The translations under genes and the position numbers were made by a program. The notes under the pieces were generated by a model. That model saw only the letters and a program-made list of their open reading frames with translations. It did not search any database and had not been told where the DNA came from. Shown one piece after another: positions 8,473 to 17,582 of a stretch of DNA of 64,000 nt. The stretch is from JAFGPL01 sp963781805 (GTDB taxonomy: Bacteria > Bacteroidota > Bacteroidia > Bacteroidales > UBA10428), in contig CAWAHF010000004.1 of the NCBI GenBank assembly GCA_963781805.1, positions 2,728,001-2,792,000 of the forward strand, written 5' to 3'. Each line of letters opens with the position of its first letter. The stretch's first letter is position 1.

Positions 8473-9634
8473 ATTTCTTGATCTTAAGGCTATAAATGAT
8501 TCTTTTGAACCTGAACTGAGCAATGCTATTCAGCGTGTTCTGGATTCCGGTTGGTATCTTCTGGGTGAGGAAGTGGAAGCTTTTGAACAGGAATATAAAT
8601 CCTTCATAGGCACAAAGCATTGTATTGGAGTGGCTAATGGATTGGATGCGCTTAGAATTATCCTTAGGAGCTATCTGGAAATGGGAATTGTGAACGAAGG
8701 TGATGAAATAATAGTTCCTGCCAATACCTTTATAGCTTCCATTCTTGCTATTACCGATAATCGGTTGAAACCGGTATTTATTGAACCGAATATCAATTCA
8801 TACAATCTGGATATTTCACAAATTGAAAAATTCATTACGAAGCATACTAAGGCTATAATGATTGTACATCTGTATGGTCAATCGTTGTGGTCACAGAAAT
8901 TGGAGGACATTGCCAACAAGTATAATTTAAAGATAATTGAAGACAATGCGCAGGCAGTAGGAGCAATAATAGCTGAGAGCAGCGAACTGAATGGAGAGAA
9001 TAACCTGAAGGGAACCACCCACACGAGGAAGCGGACGGGATCACTGGGAGATGCTGCCGGACATAGTTTTTACCCCGGCAAGAATCTTGGCGCTCTGGGA
9101 GACGGAGGTGCAGTAACTACTAATAATGATGAACTGGCCAATGTGATTAGAGCATTAGCCAACTATGGTTCGGCAGAAAAATATAAAAATGATTATAAAG
9201 GTTTAAATTCCCGGCTTGACGAAATTCAGGCTGCTATCCTCAGAGTTAAACTTCAACGTCTGGATGCTGATAATCAACGACGCCGGGAAATCGCACAATA
9301 TTATATCAATAATATCATAACCACTGGAATTGTATTACCAATTAAAAATCAAAAGTTTCCAATTACCGAATATCATTCCCATGTCTGGCACCTCTTTGTA
9401 ATTAGGCATGCACAGCGGGATAAACTGCAACAATATCTCACCAATAATGGGATACAGTCCCTTATTCATTATCCTGTTCCACCTCATAAGCAAAAAGCAT
9501 ATAAAGAATGGAATGAGCTTTACTTTCCAATTACGGAACAGATACACAATGAGGTTTTAAGTTTACCTATGAGTCAGGTGATGACTGATAAAGAAATACA
9601 CAAAGTGGTGGAGGTTATAAATAATTTTGGATGA
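8465..9634 (+). CDS. FdtB-like sugar 3-aminotransferase (DegT family)
   Basis: This 389-residue PLP enzyme closely follows the DegT/DnrJ/EryC1 pattern of FdtB/QdtB-type dTDP-3-oxo-6-deoxyhexose transaminases: LDLKAINDSFEPELSNAI, GVANGLDALRIILR, GDEIIVPANTFIASILAI, IIEDNAQAVGA, HSFYPGKNLGALGDGG with the PLP lysine at residue 206, and NYGSAEKYKNDYKGLNSRLDE. It would aminate the 3-oxo sugar made by the FdtA-like enzymes. An extra stretch of about 20 residues (around 168-188) sits between the conserved Asp segment and the RTGSLGDAAG motif, longer than I expect for the family. It overlaps the fusion gene by 8 bp and the flippase by 4 bp (ATGA), so translation is probably coupled. Confidence 0.9.
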   Translation: MVKFLDLKAINDSFEPELSNAIQRVLDSGWYLLGEEVEAFEQEYKSFIGTKHCIGVANGLDALRIILRSYLEMGIVNEGDEIIVPANTFIASILAITDNRLKPVFIEPNINSYNLDISQIEKFITKHTKAIMIVHLYGQSLWSQKLEDIANKYNLKIIEDNAQAVGAIIAESSELNGENNLKGTTHTRKRTGSLGDAAGHSFYPGKNLGALGDGGAVTTNNDELANVIRALANYGSAEKYKNDYKGLNSRLDEIQAAILRVKLQRLDADNQRRREIAQYYINNIITTGIVLPIKNQKFPITEYHSHVWHLFVIRHAQRDKLQQYLTNNGIQSLIHYPVPPHKQKAYKEWNELYFPITEQIHNEVLSLPMSQVMTDKEIHKVVEVINNFG

Positions 9635-11103
9635 CTGATTCTCAATCTTCTTATCGCCAGATTTTCAAAGCTACCTCCTTGTTTGGCGGTGTGCAGGTTT
9701 TCAATATAATTATCGGAATTGTCAGGGTAAAATTTATTGCTGTATTGCTTGGAGCAGCAGGCGTTGGTATAATAGGTCTTTTAAATGCGCCCTTGCAGTT
9801 AATCATTTCAATCACCGGATTAGGTATTTCTTTCAGTGCTGTCAGAGATATTTCTGAATCACACGGTAGTGGTGATAAAACAAGAATTAGTAATACAATT
9901 ACTGTTCTTCGGCGATGGTCCTGGTTCACAGGGTTGATAGGTGCTGTGGTTACAATTACACTCGCACCAATACTTAGTAAATGGTCATTTGGCAATACAG
10001 AATATACCTGGGCTTTTGTCTGGCTTTCGATTACGTTGCTACTTCAGGCTTTAAGTAGAGCACAAACTGCCATTCTTCAGGGAACACGCAGGTTAAAGGA
10101 TATGGCAAAAGCCGGGGTTATCGGTTCAGCAATGGGTTTGGTTACAGCCATTCCCTTATTTTATTGGTTTGGAACCAAGGGTATCGTTCCGGCTTTGATA
10201 TTAATGGCTCTTACTGCATTGATTTTATCGTGGTATTTTTCACGAAAAGTTACCATTGAAAAGGTTGAACTTACAATCAAAGAAACATATAAATCAGGCC
10301 TTGGAATGGCAAGTCTTGGTATATCCATGACATTGGCCGGATTTATATCCTCGTTATCAACCTATGTGTTAAGTGCATTTATCAGCAATAGAGGAGGTGT
10401 GGAACAGGTAGGACTTTATAATTCAGGATGGGGCGTTGTTGGTCAATATACCGGAGTTATTTTCGCTGCAATGGCAACTGATTATTTTCCCAGACTTTCA
10501 GCCATACATGAAGATAATAATAAGGTTAAAGAACTTGTAAGCCAGCAAAGTGAAACAGCTTTATTAATTATGACCCCGCTACTGGCACTTCTTATTGTTA
10601 CGATGCCATTAGTGGTGAGAATTCTTTATACTCCTGCCTTCCTGCCAATCGTCATGTTTGCATATCTTACCGTTCTTGGAATGCAGTTCAAAGCCATATC
10701 ATGGGCGATGGGTTATGTATATCTTGCAAAAGGTAACGGACGGTTATTTTTAACAATGGAAATCATTTCGGGAATTGTAATACTTTTTCTGAATCTTATT
10801 TTTTATTATATATATGGGCTAAATGGATTAGGGATATCTTTCATTCTGTCTTATCTGTTTGGGATGTTGTTTTCATACATCGTTTTAAAATGGAAATATA
10901 GTTTTAGTTTTCCAAAGAAATTTTATGGAACCCTATTTATTTCTTATGGATTGGTAGTCCTGTCATTTGTCAGTGTTTTTATTTCCGGTACTATTTTCAG
11001 ATATTCTGTAGGAATTTTTATTCTGGTCCTGGCTGCTTTATACTCCTTATTCAAACTAAATGACTTGATGGATTTGAGGTCTTATCTCTTTAAAAAAAGA
11101 TAG
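9631..11103 (+). CDS. Wzx-like polysaccharide flippase (O-antigen translocase)
   Basis: This 490-residue protein is built almost entirely of hydrophobic helices (about 12-14), with the MATE/MOP-type N-terminus KATSLFGGVQVFNIIIGIVRVKFIAVLLG and repeated Gly/Pro-containing membrane segments typical of Wzx translocases (for example GLGISFSAVRDISES). It would flip the undecaprenyl-linked repeat unit across the inner membrane for polymerisation by the Wzy-like protein at 17583-18845. It overlaps the FdtB-like gene by the ATGA arrangement at 9631-9634. Confidence 0.92.
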   Translation: MTDSQSSYRQIFKATSLFGGVQVFNIIIGIVRVKFIAVLLGAAGVGIIGLLNAPLQLIISITGLGISFSAVRDISESHGSGDKTRISNTITVLRRWSWFTGLIGAVVTITLAPILSKWSFGNTEYTWAFVWLSITLLLQALSRAQTAILQGTRRLKDMAKAGVIGSAMGLVTAIPLFYWFGTKGIVPALILMALTALILSWYFSRKVTIEKVELTIKETYKSGLGMASLGISMTLAGFISSLSTYVLSAFISNRGGVEQVGLYNSGWGVVGQYTGVIFAAMATDYFPRLSAIHEDNNKVKELVSQQSETALLIMTPLLALLIVTMPLVVRILYTPAFLPIVMFAYLTVLGMQFKAISWAMGYVYLAKGNGRLFLTMEIISGIVILFLNLIFYYIYGLNGLGISFILSYLFGMLFSYIVLKWKYSFSFPKKFYGTLFISYGLVVLSFVSVFISGTIFRYSVGIFILVLAALYSLFKLNDLMDLRSYLFKKR

Positions 11104-11121
11104 AAGTTAAAATAATTACAT

Positions 11122-12099
11122 ATGAGTCATACTGTTTCTGTCATCGTTGTTACTTATAATTCTTCTCCATTTGTTGTCGAAACTCTGGAAAGTATTGCCA
11201 GTCAGACATGGGAGGACATTGAATTGATCATAACGGATGACTGTTCAGTTGATAATACGGTTGAAGTTTGTCGGAACTGGTTGAGTAACCACTCTAAGCG
11301 GTTTATCCGGTCTGAAATACTTTTATTTGAGAAAAATACAGGAGTTTCTGCTAATGTAAACCGCGGATTACTGAGTGCGAGAGGTGACTGGGTAAAATTT
11401 ATTGGTGGTGATGATACTTTAAAGCCAGGTTGTATTGAAGATAATATCTCCTGGATTGACTCCCATGAAGAAGTGAAGGTGTTGTTTTCGCGGCTTGAAA
11501 TATACAAAGATACCTTTGAGACGAATAATCTACTTATAACCACACCAGGTGTTCCCTATGATCAAAAAGGACTGTTGGCTCCTGACAGGAGTGCTGAAAG
11601 TCAATATAAAATGTTATTACTAAGCGATAGAATTCATTTTACACCCACTGCTTTTTTTCATCGTGAAACGCTACATGCAATGGGAGGTTTTGATGAAAGG
11701 TTCAAAATGCTTGAAGATTATCCTTTGTGGTTAAGTCTGACTAAGAATGGCTATAAGCTTTGTTTCATGGACAAAGTAACTGTAAACTACAGAAGACATT
11801 CCAATGCAATTAATAATACCGGTAATCCTTTTCTCATTAATCCAAATTATTACACATCAGAGGAATTCCGTAAGATTTATATTTATCCTTACTTGCCGGT
11901 TGATCTCAGGCTGAATGCAAAATTCTACTGGTATGTTTCACAGATATTTCGTTTTAATTGGATCAATAGAAATACCTATGTGACCAGATTCTTTTTGGAA
12001 TTTCTGACAGTATATTTGAATCCGTTTAACTATTTTATATTCCTTAAAAAAAGATTAGTTAAAGGGGTGAAAAATAATGAGTTTTATAGTAAAGATTGA
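11122..12099 (+). CDS. Family 2 glycosyltransferase
   Basis: This 325-residue cytoplasmic GT-A enzyme has the GT2 N-terminus VSVIVVTYNSSPFVVETLESI, then ELIITDDCSVDNT with the nucleotide-binding Asp pair, NTGVSANVNRGLLSARGDWV, and a metal-binding GGDD at about 92-95 in place of the usual DxDD. The acceptor-side motif FDERFKMLEDYPLWL (ED as candidate catalytic base) is conserved. It adds one sugar of the repeat unit. Donor and linkage cannot be told from sequence. It follows the flippase by 18 bp. Confidence 0.9.
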   Translation: MSHTVSVIVVTYNSSPFVVETLESIASQTWEDIELIITDDCSVDNTVEVCRNWLSNHSKRFIRSEILLFEKNTGVSANVNRGLLSARGDWVKFIGGDDTLKPGCIEDNISWIDSHEEVKVLFSRLEIYKDTFETNNLLITTPGVPYDQKGLLAPDRSAESQYKMLLLSDRIHFTPTAFFHRETLHAMGGFDERFKMLEDYPLWLSLTKNGYKLCFMDKVTVNYRRHSNAINNTGNPFLINPNYYTSEEFRKIYIYPYLPVDLRLNAKFYWYVSQIFRFNWINRNTYVTRFFLEFLTVYLNPFNYFIFLKKRLVKGVKNNEFYSKD

Positions 12100-12215
12100 A
12101 GTATCATTAACAATCTATAGGAGATGCAAATGTGCTACATCCTACTCCGGGCTATTTGGTAATTTTCAATTCTTTAGTATGCTGATCTTATATTTACATT
12201 TTATGCTAAATTTTA

Positions 12216-13226
12216 ATGAAGCGTCTGTCTGTTATTATCCCTATGTATAATGTGGAACCCTATGTGGAAAGGTGTTTGAGATCTTTGGAGATTCAGGATA
12301 TTAACAAAGAAGATTTTGAAATAATTTGTGTAAATGATGGCTCACCGGACAATAGCAAAGGCGTTGTATCAAGATTACAACAGGAGTTTGATAATATTAT
12401 CCTGATTGATCAGGAAAACCAGGGGGTCTCACGTGCACGTAATAATGGGATAGAAAAGGCAACCGGCAGATACATTCTGTTTATTGATCCGGATGATTAT
12501 ATTGCTTCAAATACTTTTAGCCGGATTTTGATAGCTGCTGAAGAAAAAAAGGCTAATGTATCCTTTTTGGGTTTTACTTTTTTATATGAAAACGGACAGG
12601 TACGCAAAAATGTATTTCATAAGGAGTATAGTGGTAAAGTTTTTTCAGGGATAGAAACTTACTTTTTATCACGAAAGGATGGGAGCACAGACCCTGACAG
12701 AATGTGGGCTATTCTTTTTGAGTCAGAATTCCTCAAACGAAATGAGTTAAGATATTTACCGGATGTTCCTTTTCTGGAAGACGGAGAATTGATAGTTCGG
12801 ATTCTTTGCCTCGCAGAGCGTTGTATTTTTGATGGCAGATCCTTTTACCAAAGAACTACTCGGCCCGGTTCTGCCACAAATTCCAATCTGTTTCATTCGG
12901 AACGGGCAATTAATGGATTTTTACTAGCCGCAACTAATCTGAAGAAGTTTCAACAGCAACAAAATCTTAATGACAAACAAAGAAACTTTATAAATCAACC
13001 TTTATGTAAGTTTGTTTTGCTGGTGTTGAATTCCGGATTGCAAAAACCTTATCTGAAAAACTATCGAAGTATTCGAAAAAAATTAAGAAATAATAACTTT
13101 AACAGTATAGAACTCAAGGGTGTTGTCAGACCATACATTTATTATGCCAATATATATAACTATTTACCAATTGTATTTCTGTTAACAGCCTATCTGAAAG
13201 AGATTAAAAGATTACTTAAAAAATAA
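12216..13226 (+). CDS. Family 2 glycosyltransferase
   Basis: This 336-residue GT-A enzyme has canonical GT2 motifs: LSVIIPMYNVEPYVERCLRSL, EIICVNDGSPDNS, NQGVSRARNNGIEKATGRYI and the DxD-like FIDPDDY (about 90-96). Beyond them, LPDVPFLEDGELIVRIL holds the ED motif of the acceptor side. It is a cytoplasmic repeat-unit transferase with an unknown donor. The 116-bp gap before it contains no recognisable promoter or gene, so it probably remains in the operon. Confidence 0.9.
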   Translation: MKRLSVIIPMYNVEPYVERCLRSLEIQDINKEDFEIICVNDGSPDNSKGVVSRLQQEFDNIILIDQENQGVSRARNNGIEKATGRYILFIDPDDYIASNTFSRILIAAEEKKANVSFLGFTFLYENGQVRKNVFHKEYSGKVFSGIETYFLSRKDGSTDPDRMWAILFESEFLKRNELRYLPDVPFLEDGELIVRILCLAERCIFDGRSFYQRTTRPGSATNSNLFHSERAINGFLLAATNLKKFQQQQNLNDKQRNFINQPLCKFVLLVLNSGLQKPYLKNYRSIRKKLRNNNFNSIELKGVVRPYIYYANIYNYLPIVFLLTAYLKEIKRLLKK

Positions 13227-13273
13227 TCAGATTGTTAATATTTCTGATTTGAAAACATGGTAAACCGAATGGA

Positions 13274-13999
13274 ATGATCAATCATCGATACAATGAAATA
13301 ATTTCTCTTGAATGGGATTCTAAATTTTTTGGGTACAATATAGCCAAAGTAATTTTTAATTCTATAGGTCTTGAGAGGTTGGAGGAGATACTAAAGGAAC
13401 TAAAAACAAAAAAAATTCGGTTAACCTATTTAATGATTCCCCCTGCAAATAAAAAGTTAAATGCAAATATTTTAAAAAATGGGGGCATTTTGGTTGACCG
13501 TAAAGTAATATACGCTAAAGATACTCAGCCACATACTGAAATTAAAACCAGGATATTGGAATATAAGGATATCACTCCGAATAATAAGGTTCTGGATTTA
13601 GCACTGCAGGCAGGATTGTATTCCAGGTTTAAAATTGATAAAAATTTCAAAAACAACGAATTTGAACGGTTATACACACAATGGATTACAAAGTCTGTGA
13701 GTAAGGAAATAGCTTTTAAAACAATTGTTGCCATGTCTGAAAATGAGCTGGTCGGCTTGACAACCATCGGTAAAAGGGATAATTATGCTGATATTGGATT
13801 GGTTGCTGTTGACAAGAACTTCAGTGGAAAGGGCATTGGTTCGGATTTAATAAATTTTGCCGATAATGTTGCTTTTGAGATGAAATATCATCAGATAAAG
13901 GTTGTAACCCAACTCGATAATACCAGGGCTTGTAAACTTTACGAAAAAAGCAATTTTAAGATTGAAGATGTAACACATGTTTATCACTATTGGCAGTAA
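13274..13999 (+). CDS. WecD-like dTDP-4-amino-4,6-dideoxygalactose N-acetyltransferase
   Basis: This 241-residue GNAT protein has the architecture of WecD (RffC): an N-terminal region with LEWDSKFFGYNIAKV, matching the WD/ENxFFG signature of that family, and a C-terminal GNAT domain with acetyl-CoA-binding motif A VAVDKNFSGKGIGSDLI and the terminal ACKLYEKSNFKIE. WecD acetylates dTDP-Fuc4N to dTDP-Fuc4NAc. The assignment is strongly supported by the next two genes, a WecE-like transaminase and a WecF-like Fuc4NAc transferase. The start at ATG 13274 fits the family N-terminus. Confidence 0.82.
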   Translation: MINHRYNEIISLEWDSKFFGYNIAKVIFNSIGLERLEEILKELKTKKIRLTYLMIPPANKKLNANILKNGGILVDRKVIYAKDTQPHTEIKTRILEYKDITPNNKVLDLALQAGLYSRFKIDKNFKNNEFERLYTQWITKSVSKEIAFKTIVAMSENELVGLTTIGKRDNYADIGLVAVDKNFSGKGIGSDLINFADNVAFEMKYHQIKVVTQLDNTRACKLYEKSNFKIEDVTHVYHYWQ

Positions 14000-14106
14000 T
14001 TGGTATAAGATAAGATTGAAAATAAACAACAATTAAATACGTACAATTATTTCAAAGAATTAATATTCAACATAATAGTCCAATTTAAATTCTTCAATCG
14101 AAAAAT

Positions 14107-15225
14107 ATGATCCCCTTTAATAAACCATATCTTACGGGCAAGGAGATGCATTACATGTATCAGGCAGTCTATTCAGGAAAGATTTCAGGAAATGGTATTT
14201 ATACCGTCAAGTGTCAACGGTTTTTTGAAGAGAAATATGGATTTAAGAAGGCGCTTCTAACTACTTCGTGCACCGATGCTCTTGAAATGTGCGCAATGTT
14301 AGCTAATATTGGTCCGGGTGATGAGGTTATTATTCCGTCCTATACGTTCGTATCAACTGCGCTGGCATTTGTAAGACAAGGTGCAAAGATTGTTTTTGTT
14401 GACAGCAGGTCAGATCATCCTGGAATTGATGAAGATAAAATTGAAGAGCTTATAACTGAAAGAACGAAAGCTATTGTACCGGTTCATTATGCCGGAATAG
14501 CATGTGATATGGACAAGATAATGGCGATTGCTTCAAAATATAAATTGTTGGTTATTGAAGACGCTGCTCAGGCAATAGATTCCTGGTACAAAGAAACTGC
14601 ATTGGGCAGTATCGGTCATTTAGCCGCCTTTTCATTTCACGAAACCAAAAATATTAATTCAGGTGAAGGTGGTCTGCTGGCGATCAATGACGAAAGATTT
14701 ATTAAACGTTCGGAAATAATTTGGGAAAAAGGGACTAACCGGGCAGAATTCTTTCGCGGTGAGGTTAATAAATATGGTTGGACAGATATTGGATCCTCAT
14801 TTCTCCCATCTGAGATTATTGCTGCTTACTTGTGGGCTCAGCTCGAAAATCTGGATGATATACAAGAGAAACGAAAAAAAATTTGGCATAGGTATTACGA
14901 CGGATTAAAAGATTGGGCTCTGGCAAATGAAGTCAGGTTACCTGTTACACCAGCATATGCATCGCAAAACGGACACATGTTTTATCTTGTTTGTAAAACT
15001 GCAAAACAAAGAAGTAACCTCATTGACAAATTGAAAACAAACGGAATTTTGGCAGTCTTTCATTACCTGAGTTTACATAAAAGTATTTTCTATAAAGATA
15101 TTCATGGAAAAAGGGAGTTGCCAAATTCGGATCATTACACCGAAAACCTGGTGAGACTTCCATTGTTTTATGAACTGACCGAAGAAAACCAGGATGAGAT
15201 TATTCGTATTGTAAAAATGATTTAG
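14107..15225 (+). CDS. wecE: WecE-like dTDP-4-amino-4,6-dideoxygalactose transaminase
   Basis: This 372-residue DegT-family PLP enzyme matches WecE/RffA very closely: it begins MIPFNKPYLTGKEMHYM and has LTTSCTDALEMCAML, GDEVIIPSYTFVSTALAFV, IEDAAQAIDSWY, and FSFHETKNINSGEGG with the PLP lysine at residue 181. WecE transfers the amino group of glutamate to dTDP-4-oxo-6-deoxyglucose, giving dTDP-Fuc4N for the enterobacterial common antigen trisaccharide. The length equals that of the enterobacterial enzymes. It lies between WecD-like and WecF-like genes and is separated from the latter by a single base, so the three form a pathway cassette. Confidence 0.93.
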   Translation: MIPFNKPYLTGKEMHYMYQAVYSGKISGNGIYTVKCQRFFEEKYGFKKALLTTSCTDALEMCAMLANIGPGDEVIIPSYTFVSTALAFVRQGAKIVFVDSRSDHPGIDEDKIEELITERTKAIVPVHYAGIACDMDKIMAIASKYKLLVIEDAAQAIDSWYKETALGSIGHLAAFSFHETKNINSGEGGLLAINDERFIKRSEIIWEKGTNRAEFFRGEVNKYGWTDIGSSFLPSEIIAAYLWAQLENLDDIQEKRKKIWHRYYDGLKDWALANEVRLPVTPAYASQNGHMFYLVCKTAKQRSNLIDKLKTNGILAVFHYLSLHKSIFYKDIHGKRELPNSDHYTENLVRLPLFYELTEENQDEIIRIVKMI

Positions 15226-15226
15226 G

Positions 15227-16423
15227 ATGACTAATAACAATATTGCAATACTGCATATTGCATCGGATGAGAAGTTTATAAATGCAGCATATTATATATT
15301 TGAAAAAGCATTTCCAGGATGTAATCGATTTTTAATTCCTCATTCAAGATTTAACAGGAATTTAAAATATGTTAAAGTAGACAGGGGCATTGAGATAGTT
15401 AATTACAAGAATGGTCTGGTTAATTATTTTTCAGATATTACCCGAAAATATGATTGTGTTTTTCTACATGGAATCACCGAATTTAACAGTTCTGTATTTT
15501 TATCCGCATCTGAAAAAAACAAATTTGTTGGTATTCTGTGGGGAGCGGAGTTATATACCGAAGAGAATTTTTCCGAAAGAAGCTTAAAGGGAGAATTTAC
15601 CTCCAAAATTAGGTTACCCAAACCCGACCAAACACCTGGTGAAAGGGTGAAAGAGTTATTACGAGATGTTATTTATGGCAGATCGAATATTTTTAAAGAT
15701 GCAACAATTAAGGCCGCACATGAGTTACCTTATTTAGCTGTACCATATCGGGAGGAATTCGATTTATTCCGGAAAAGAAAACTGATTTCGGCTGAATGCT
15801 GTATGATACCATTTACTTATTATCCGTTGGAGTTCATAATGAAAGGGAATGAGCTCTCGGTAATCAATGGCAATGATATCTTGGTAGGTAATTCGGCATC
15901 ATATACAAATAATCACCTGGAGGCATTTCATAAGCTTAAAAAAATTCATCCTGGCAAACGTAAAATTATTGTTCCTTTGAGTTATGGTGATAGACTATAT
16001 GCTGATTTTATTGAGTCAGAAGGTATGTCTATGTTTAAGGAAAACGTTGTGTCCTTACGCAAATTTATGCCTTTGGATGAATATACCAAACAAATAATGA
16101 GTTGCGGCATTGTGGTAATGCACCAGTTCAGGCAACAAGCGGTAGGTAATATTTTATCGATGCTTTGGTTGGGAAGTAAGGTATATTTGAGCGAACACAA
16201 CACATTTTTACACTATCTGAAAAGAATTGGAATTATAATCTTTTCTATCGAAAAAGATCTGATAACTGAGAATGAAGTTGCTTTGACAAACTTATCAAAA
16301 AAAGAAATTGAACAAAACAAAGCCATTTTAGGAAAGATATTTGGTGAAGATTATATTATTTCCGAATTAAAAAATGCAGTTTTGAAAAATTTCCAAAAAG
16401 CGAATATTGAAATTCCTGAATAG
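15227..16423 (+). CDS. WecF-like TDP-Fuc4NAc:lipid-linked acceptor transferase (GT56)
   Basis: This 398-residue protein resembles WecF/RffT (GT56), which adds Fuc4NAc from dTDP-Fuc4NAc to a lipid-linked disaccharide. Supporting segments are IAILHIASDEKFINAAYYIFE, the VFLHG strand, DILVGNSASYTNNHLEAFH (the donor-site loop of the family), IIVPLSYGD, and YTKQIMSCGIVVMHQFRQQAVGNIL. It is somewhat longer than the E. coli protein. It starts one base after the WecE stop. In ECA the acceptor is ManNAcA-GlcNAc-PP-Und. No wecB or wecC is in this window, so the acceptor here is probably different. Confidence 0.87.
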   Translation: MTNNNIAILHIASDEKFINAAYYIFEKAFPGCNRFLIPHSRFNRNLKYVKVDRGIEIVNYKNGLVNYFSDITRKYDCVFLHGITEFNSSVFLSASEKNKFVGILWGAELYTEENFSERSLKGEFTSKIRLPKPDQTPGERVKELLRDVIYGRSNIFKDATIKAAHELPYLAVPYREEFDLFRKRKLISAECCMIPFTYYPLEFIMKGNELSVINGNDILVGNSASYTNNHLEAFHKLKKIHPGKRKIIVPLSYGDRLYADFIESEGMSMFKENVVSLRKFMPLDEYTKQIMSCGIVVMHQFRQQAVGNILSMLWLGSKVYLSEHNTFLHYLKRIGIIIFSIEKDLITENEVALTNLSKKEIEQNKAILGKIFGEDYIISELKNAVLKNFQKANIEIPE

Positions 16424-16463
16424 AAAATTCTATTAAAATTATAAAATAACCGTTCCTCTAATT

Positions 16464-17582
16464 GTGACAGAACAGAAAAAGATACTATTAGTTTCGAATG
16501 CATTTTATCCTGAAATTTCACCACGCAGTTACAGAGCCACTGAACTGGCAAAAGAATTTTGCAGGCAGGGGCACTCGGTAGTTGTGATTTCCAAATTCAG
16601 GGATCATGATTATGCTGATCTATTGAAAGAATACAATATTACCTTAAAATTTTGGGGGAAATCCGGATTTCCCAAAGTGCCTGATTTTAAGCGAAAGCCA
16701 TTTTCTATCTTCAGCAGGATTCTGACCAGAACCTTACTCATGCTGTTTGAATATCCCGGTATAGAAGATATGTTTAAAGTTAAACGGATTCTCAAACATG
16801 AAGGGGATTATCATATGATGATCTCTTTTGCTGTTCCCTATCCGGTACATTGGGGTGTTGCCTGGTCGAGAACCCAAAAACATCCTATTGCAGAAACATG
16901 GATTGCTGATTGTGGAGATCCCTATATGGGCGACGTACTGGATTCATTTAAAAAGCCATTTTATTTCGGGTATATGGAAAAATGGTTTTGCCGAAAAGCA
17001 GATTTTATTTCCATTCCGATTGAAAGTGCTAAACCGGGTTATTATCCGGCTTTTCATCATAAAATCAGGATCATTCCTCAGGGATTCGATTTTGATTTAG
17101 GAAATAGTAAAGGGCTATCACATCTAAATGATATTCCAACCTTTGCATATGCCGGCGGATTTTTACCGGGTGCCCGCGATCCCAAAATGCTTATGCACTA
17201 TCTTATAAACCTGGATACCTCTTTCAAATTTTTAATTTTTACAAATAAACCTGAAATTCTTGACGAGTATAAAGATTCTTTGAAAGAAAAGCTTGTAATT
17301 TCAAATTACATACCCAGGGATAAGCTAATGAAAATATTGTCAGGAATGGATTTTCTGATTAATTTTGACAACAATACAACGCTCAATTCACCCAGCAAAC
17401 TTATTGACTATGCTATTGCAAACCGACCTGTCTTAAATATCAGCAGAAAATTTAACAGTGAGGATTTGTTAGCATTTTTGAAAAGAGATTACAGAAAAAA
17501 GATGTCTTTGCCTGATGTTAACCAATACCACATCAGAAATATTTCAAAACTATTTTTAGACCTTCTGAATCATAAAGTCTAA
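16464..17582 (+). CDS. Family 4-like (GT-B) glycosyltransferase
   Basis: This 372-residue GT-B protein begins ILLVSNAFYPEISPRSYRATE, the usual first strand and glycine/proline loop of GT4 enzymes. It has a donor-domain segment PTFAYAGGFLPGARDP and a late NSPSKLIDYAIANRPVL motif in the position of the EX7E region. The start is GTG 16464 (no earlier or nearby ATG fits the first beta strand). It is followed by the polymerase gene with no spacer (stop TAA 17580-17582, ATG 17583). Donor and acceptor are unknown. Confidence 0.85.
   Translation: MTEQKKILLVSNAFYPEISPRSYRATELAKEFCRQGHSVVVISKFRDHDYADLLKEYNITLKFWGKSGFPKVPDFKRKPFSIFSRILTRTLLMLFEYPGIEDMFKVKRILKHEGDYHMMISFAVPYPVHWGVAWSRTQKHPIAETWIADCGDPYMGDVLDSFKKPFYFGYMEKWFCRKADFISIPIESAKPGYYPAFHHKIRIIPQGFDFDLGNSKGLSHLNDIPTFAYAGGFLPGARDPKMLMHYLINLDTSFKFLIFTNKPEILDEYKDSLKEKLVISNYIPRDKLMKILSGMDFLINFDNNTTLNSPSKLIDYAIANRPVLNISRKFNSEDLLAFLKRDYRKKMSLPDVNQYHIRNISKLFLDLLNHKV

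Noticed and set aside
16828..17100. A 90-residue + strand ORF inside the GT-B gene
   Set aside because: It lies entirely within a clear glycosyltransferase gene in another frame and has no recognisable features.
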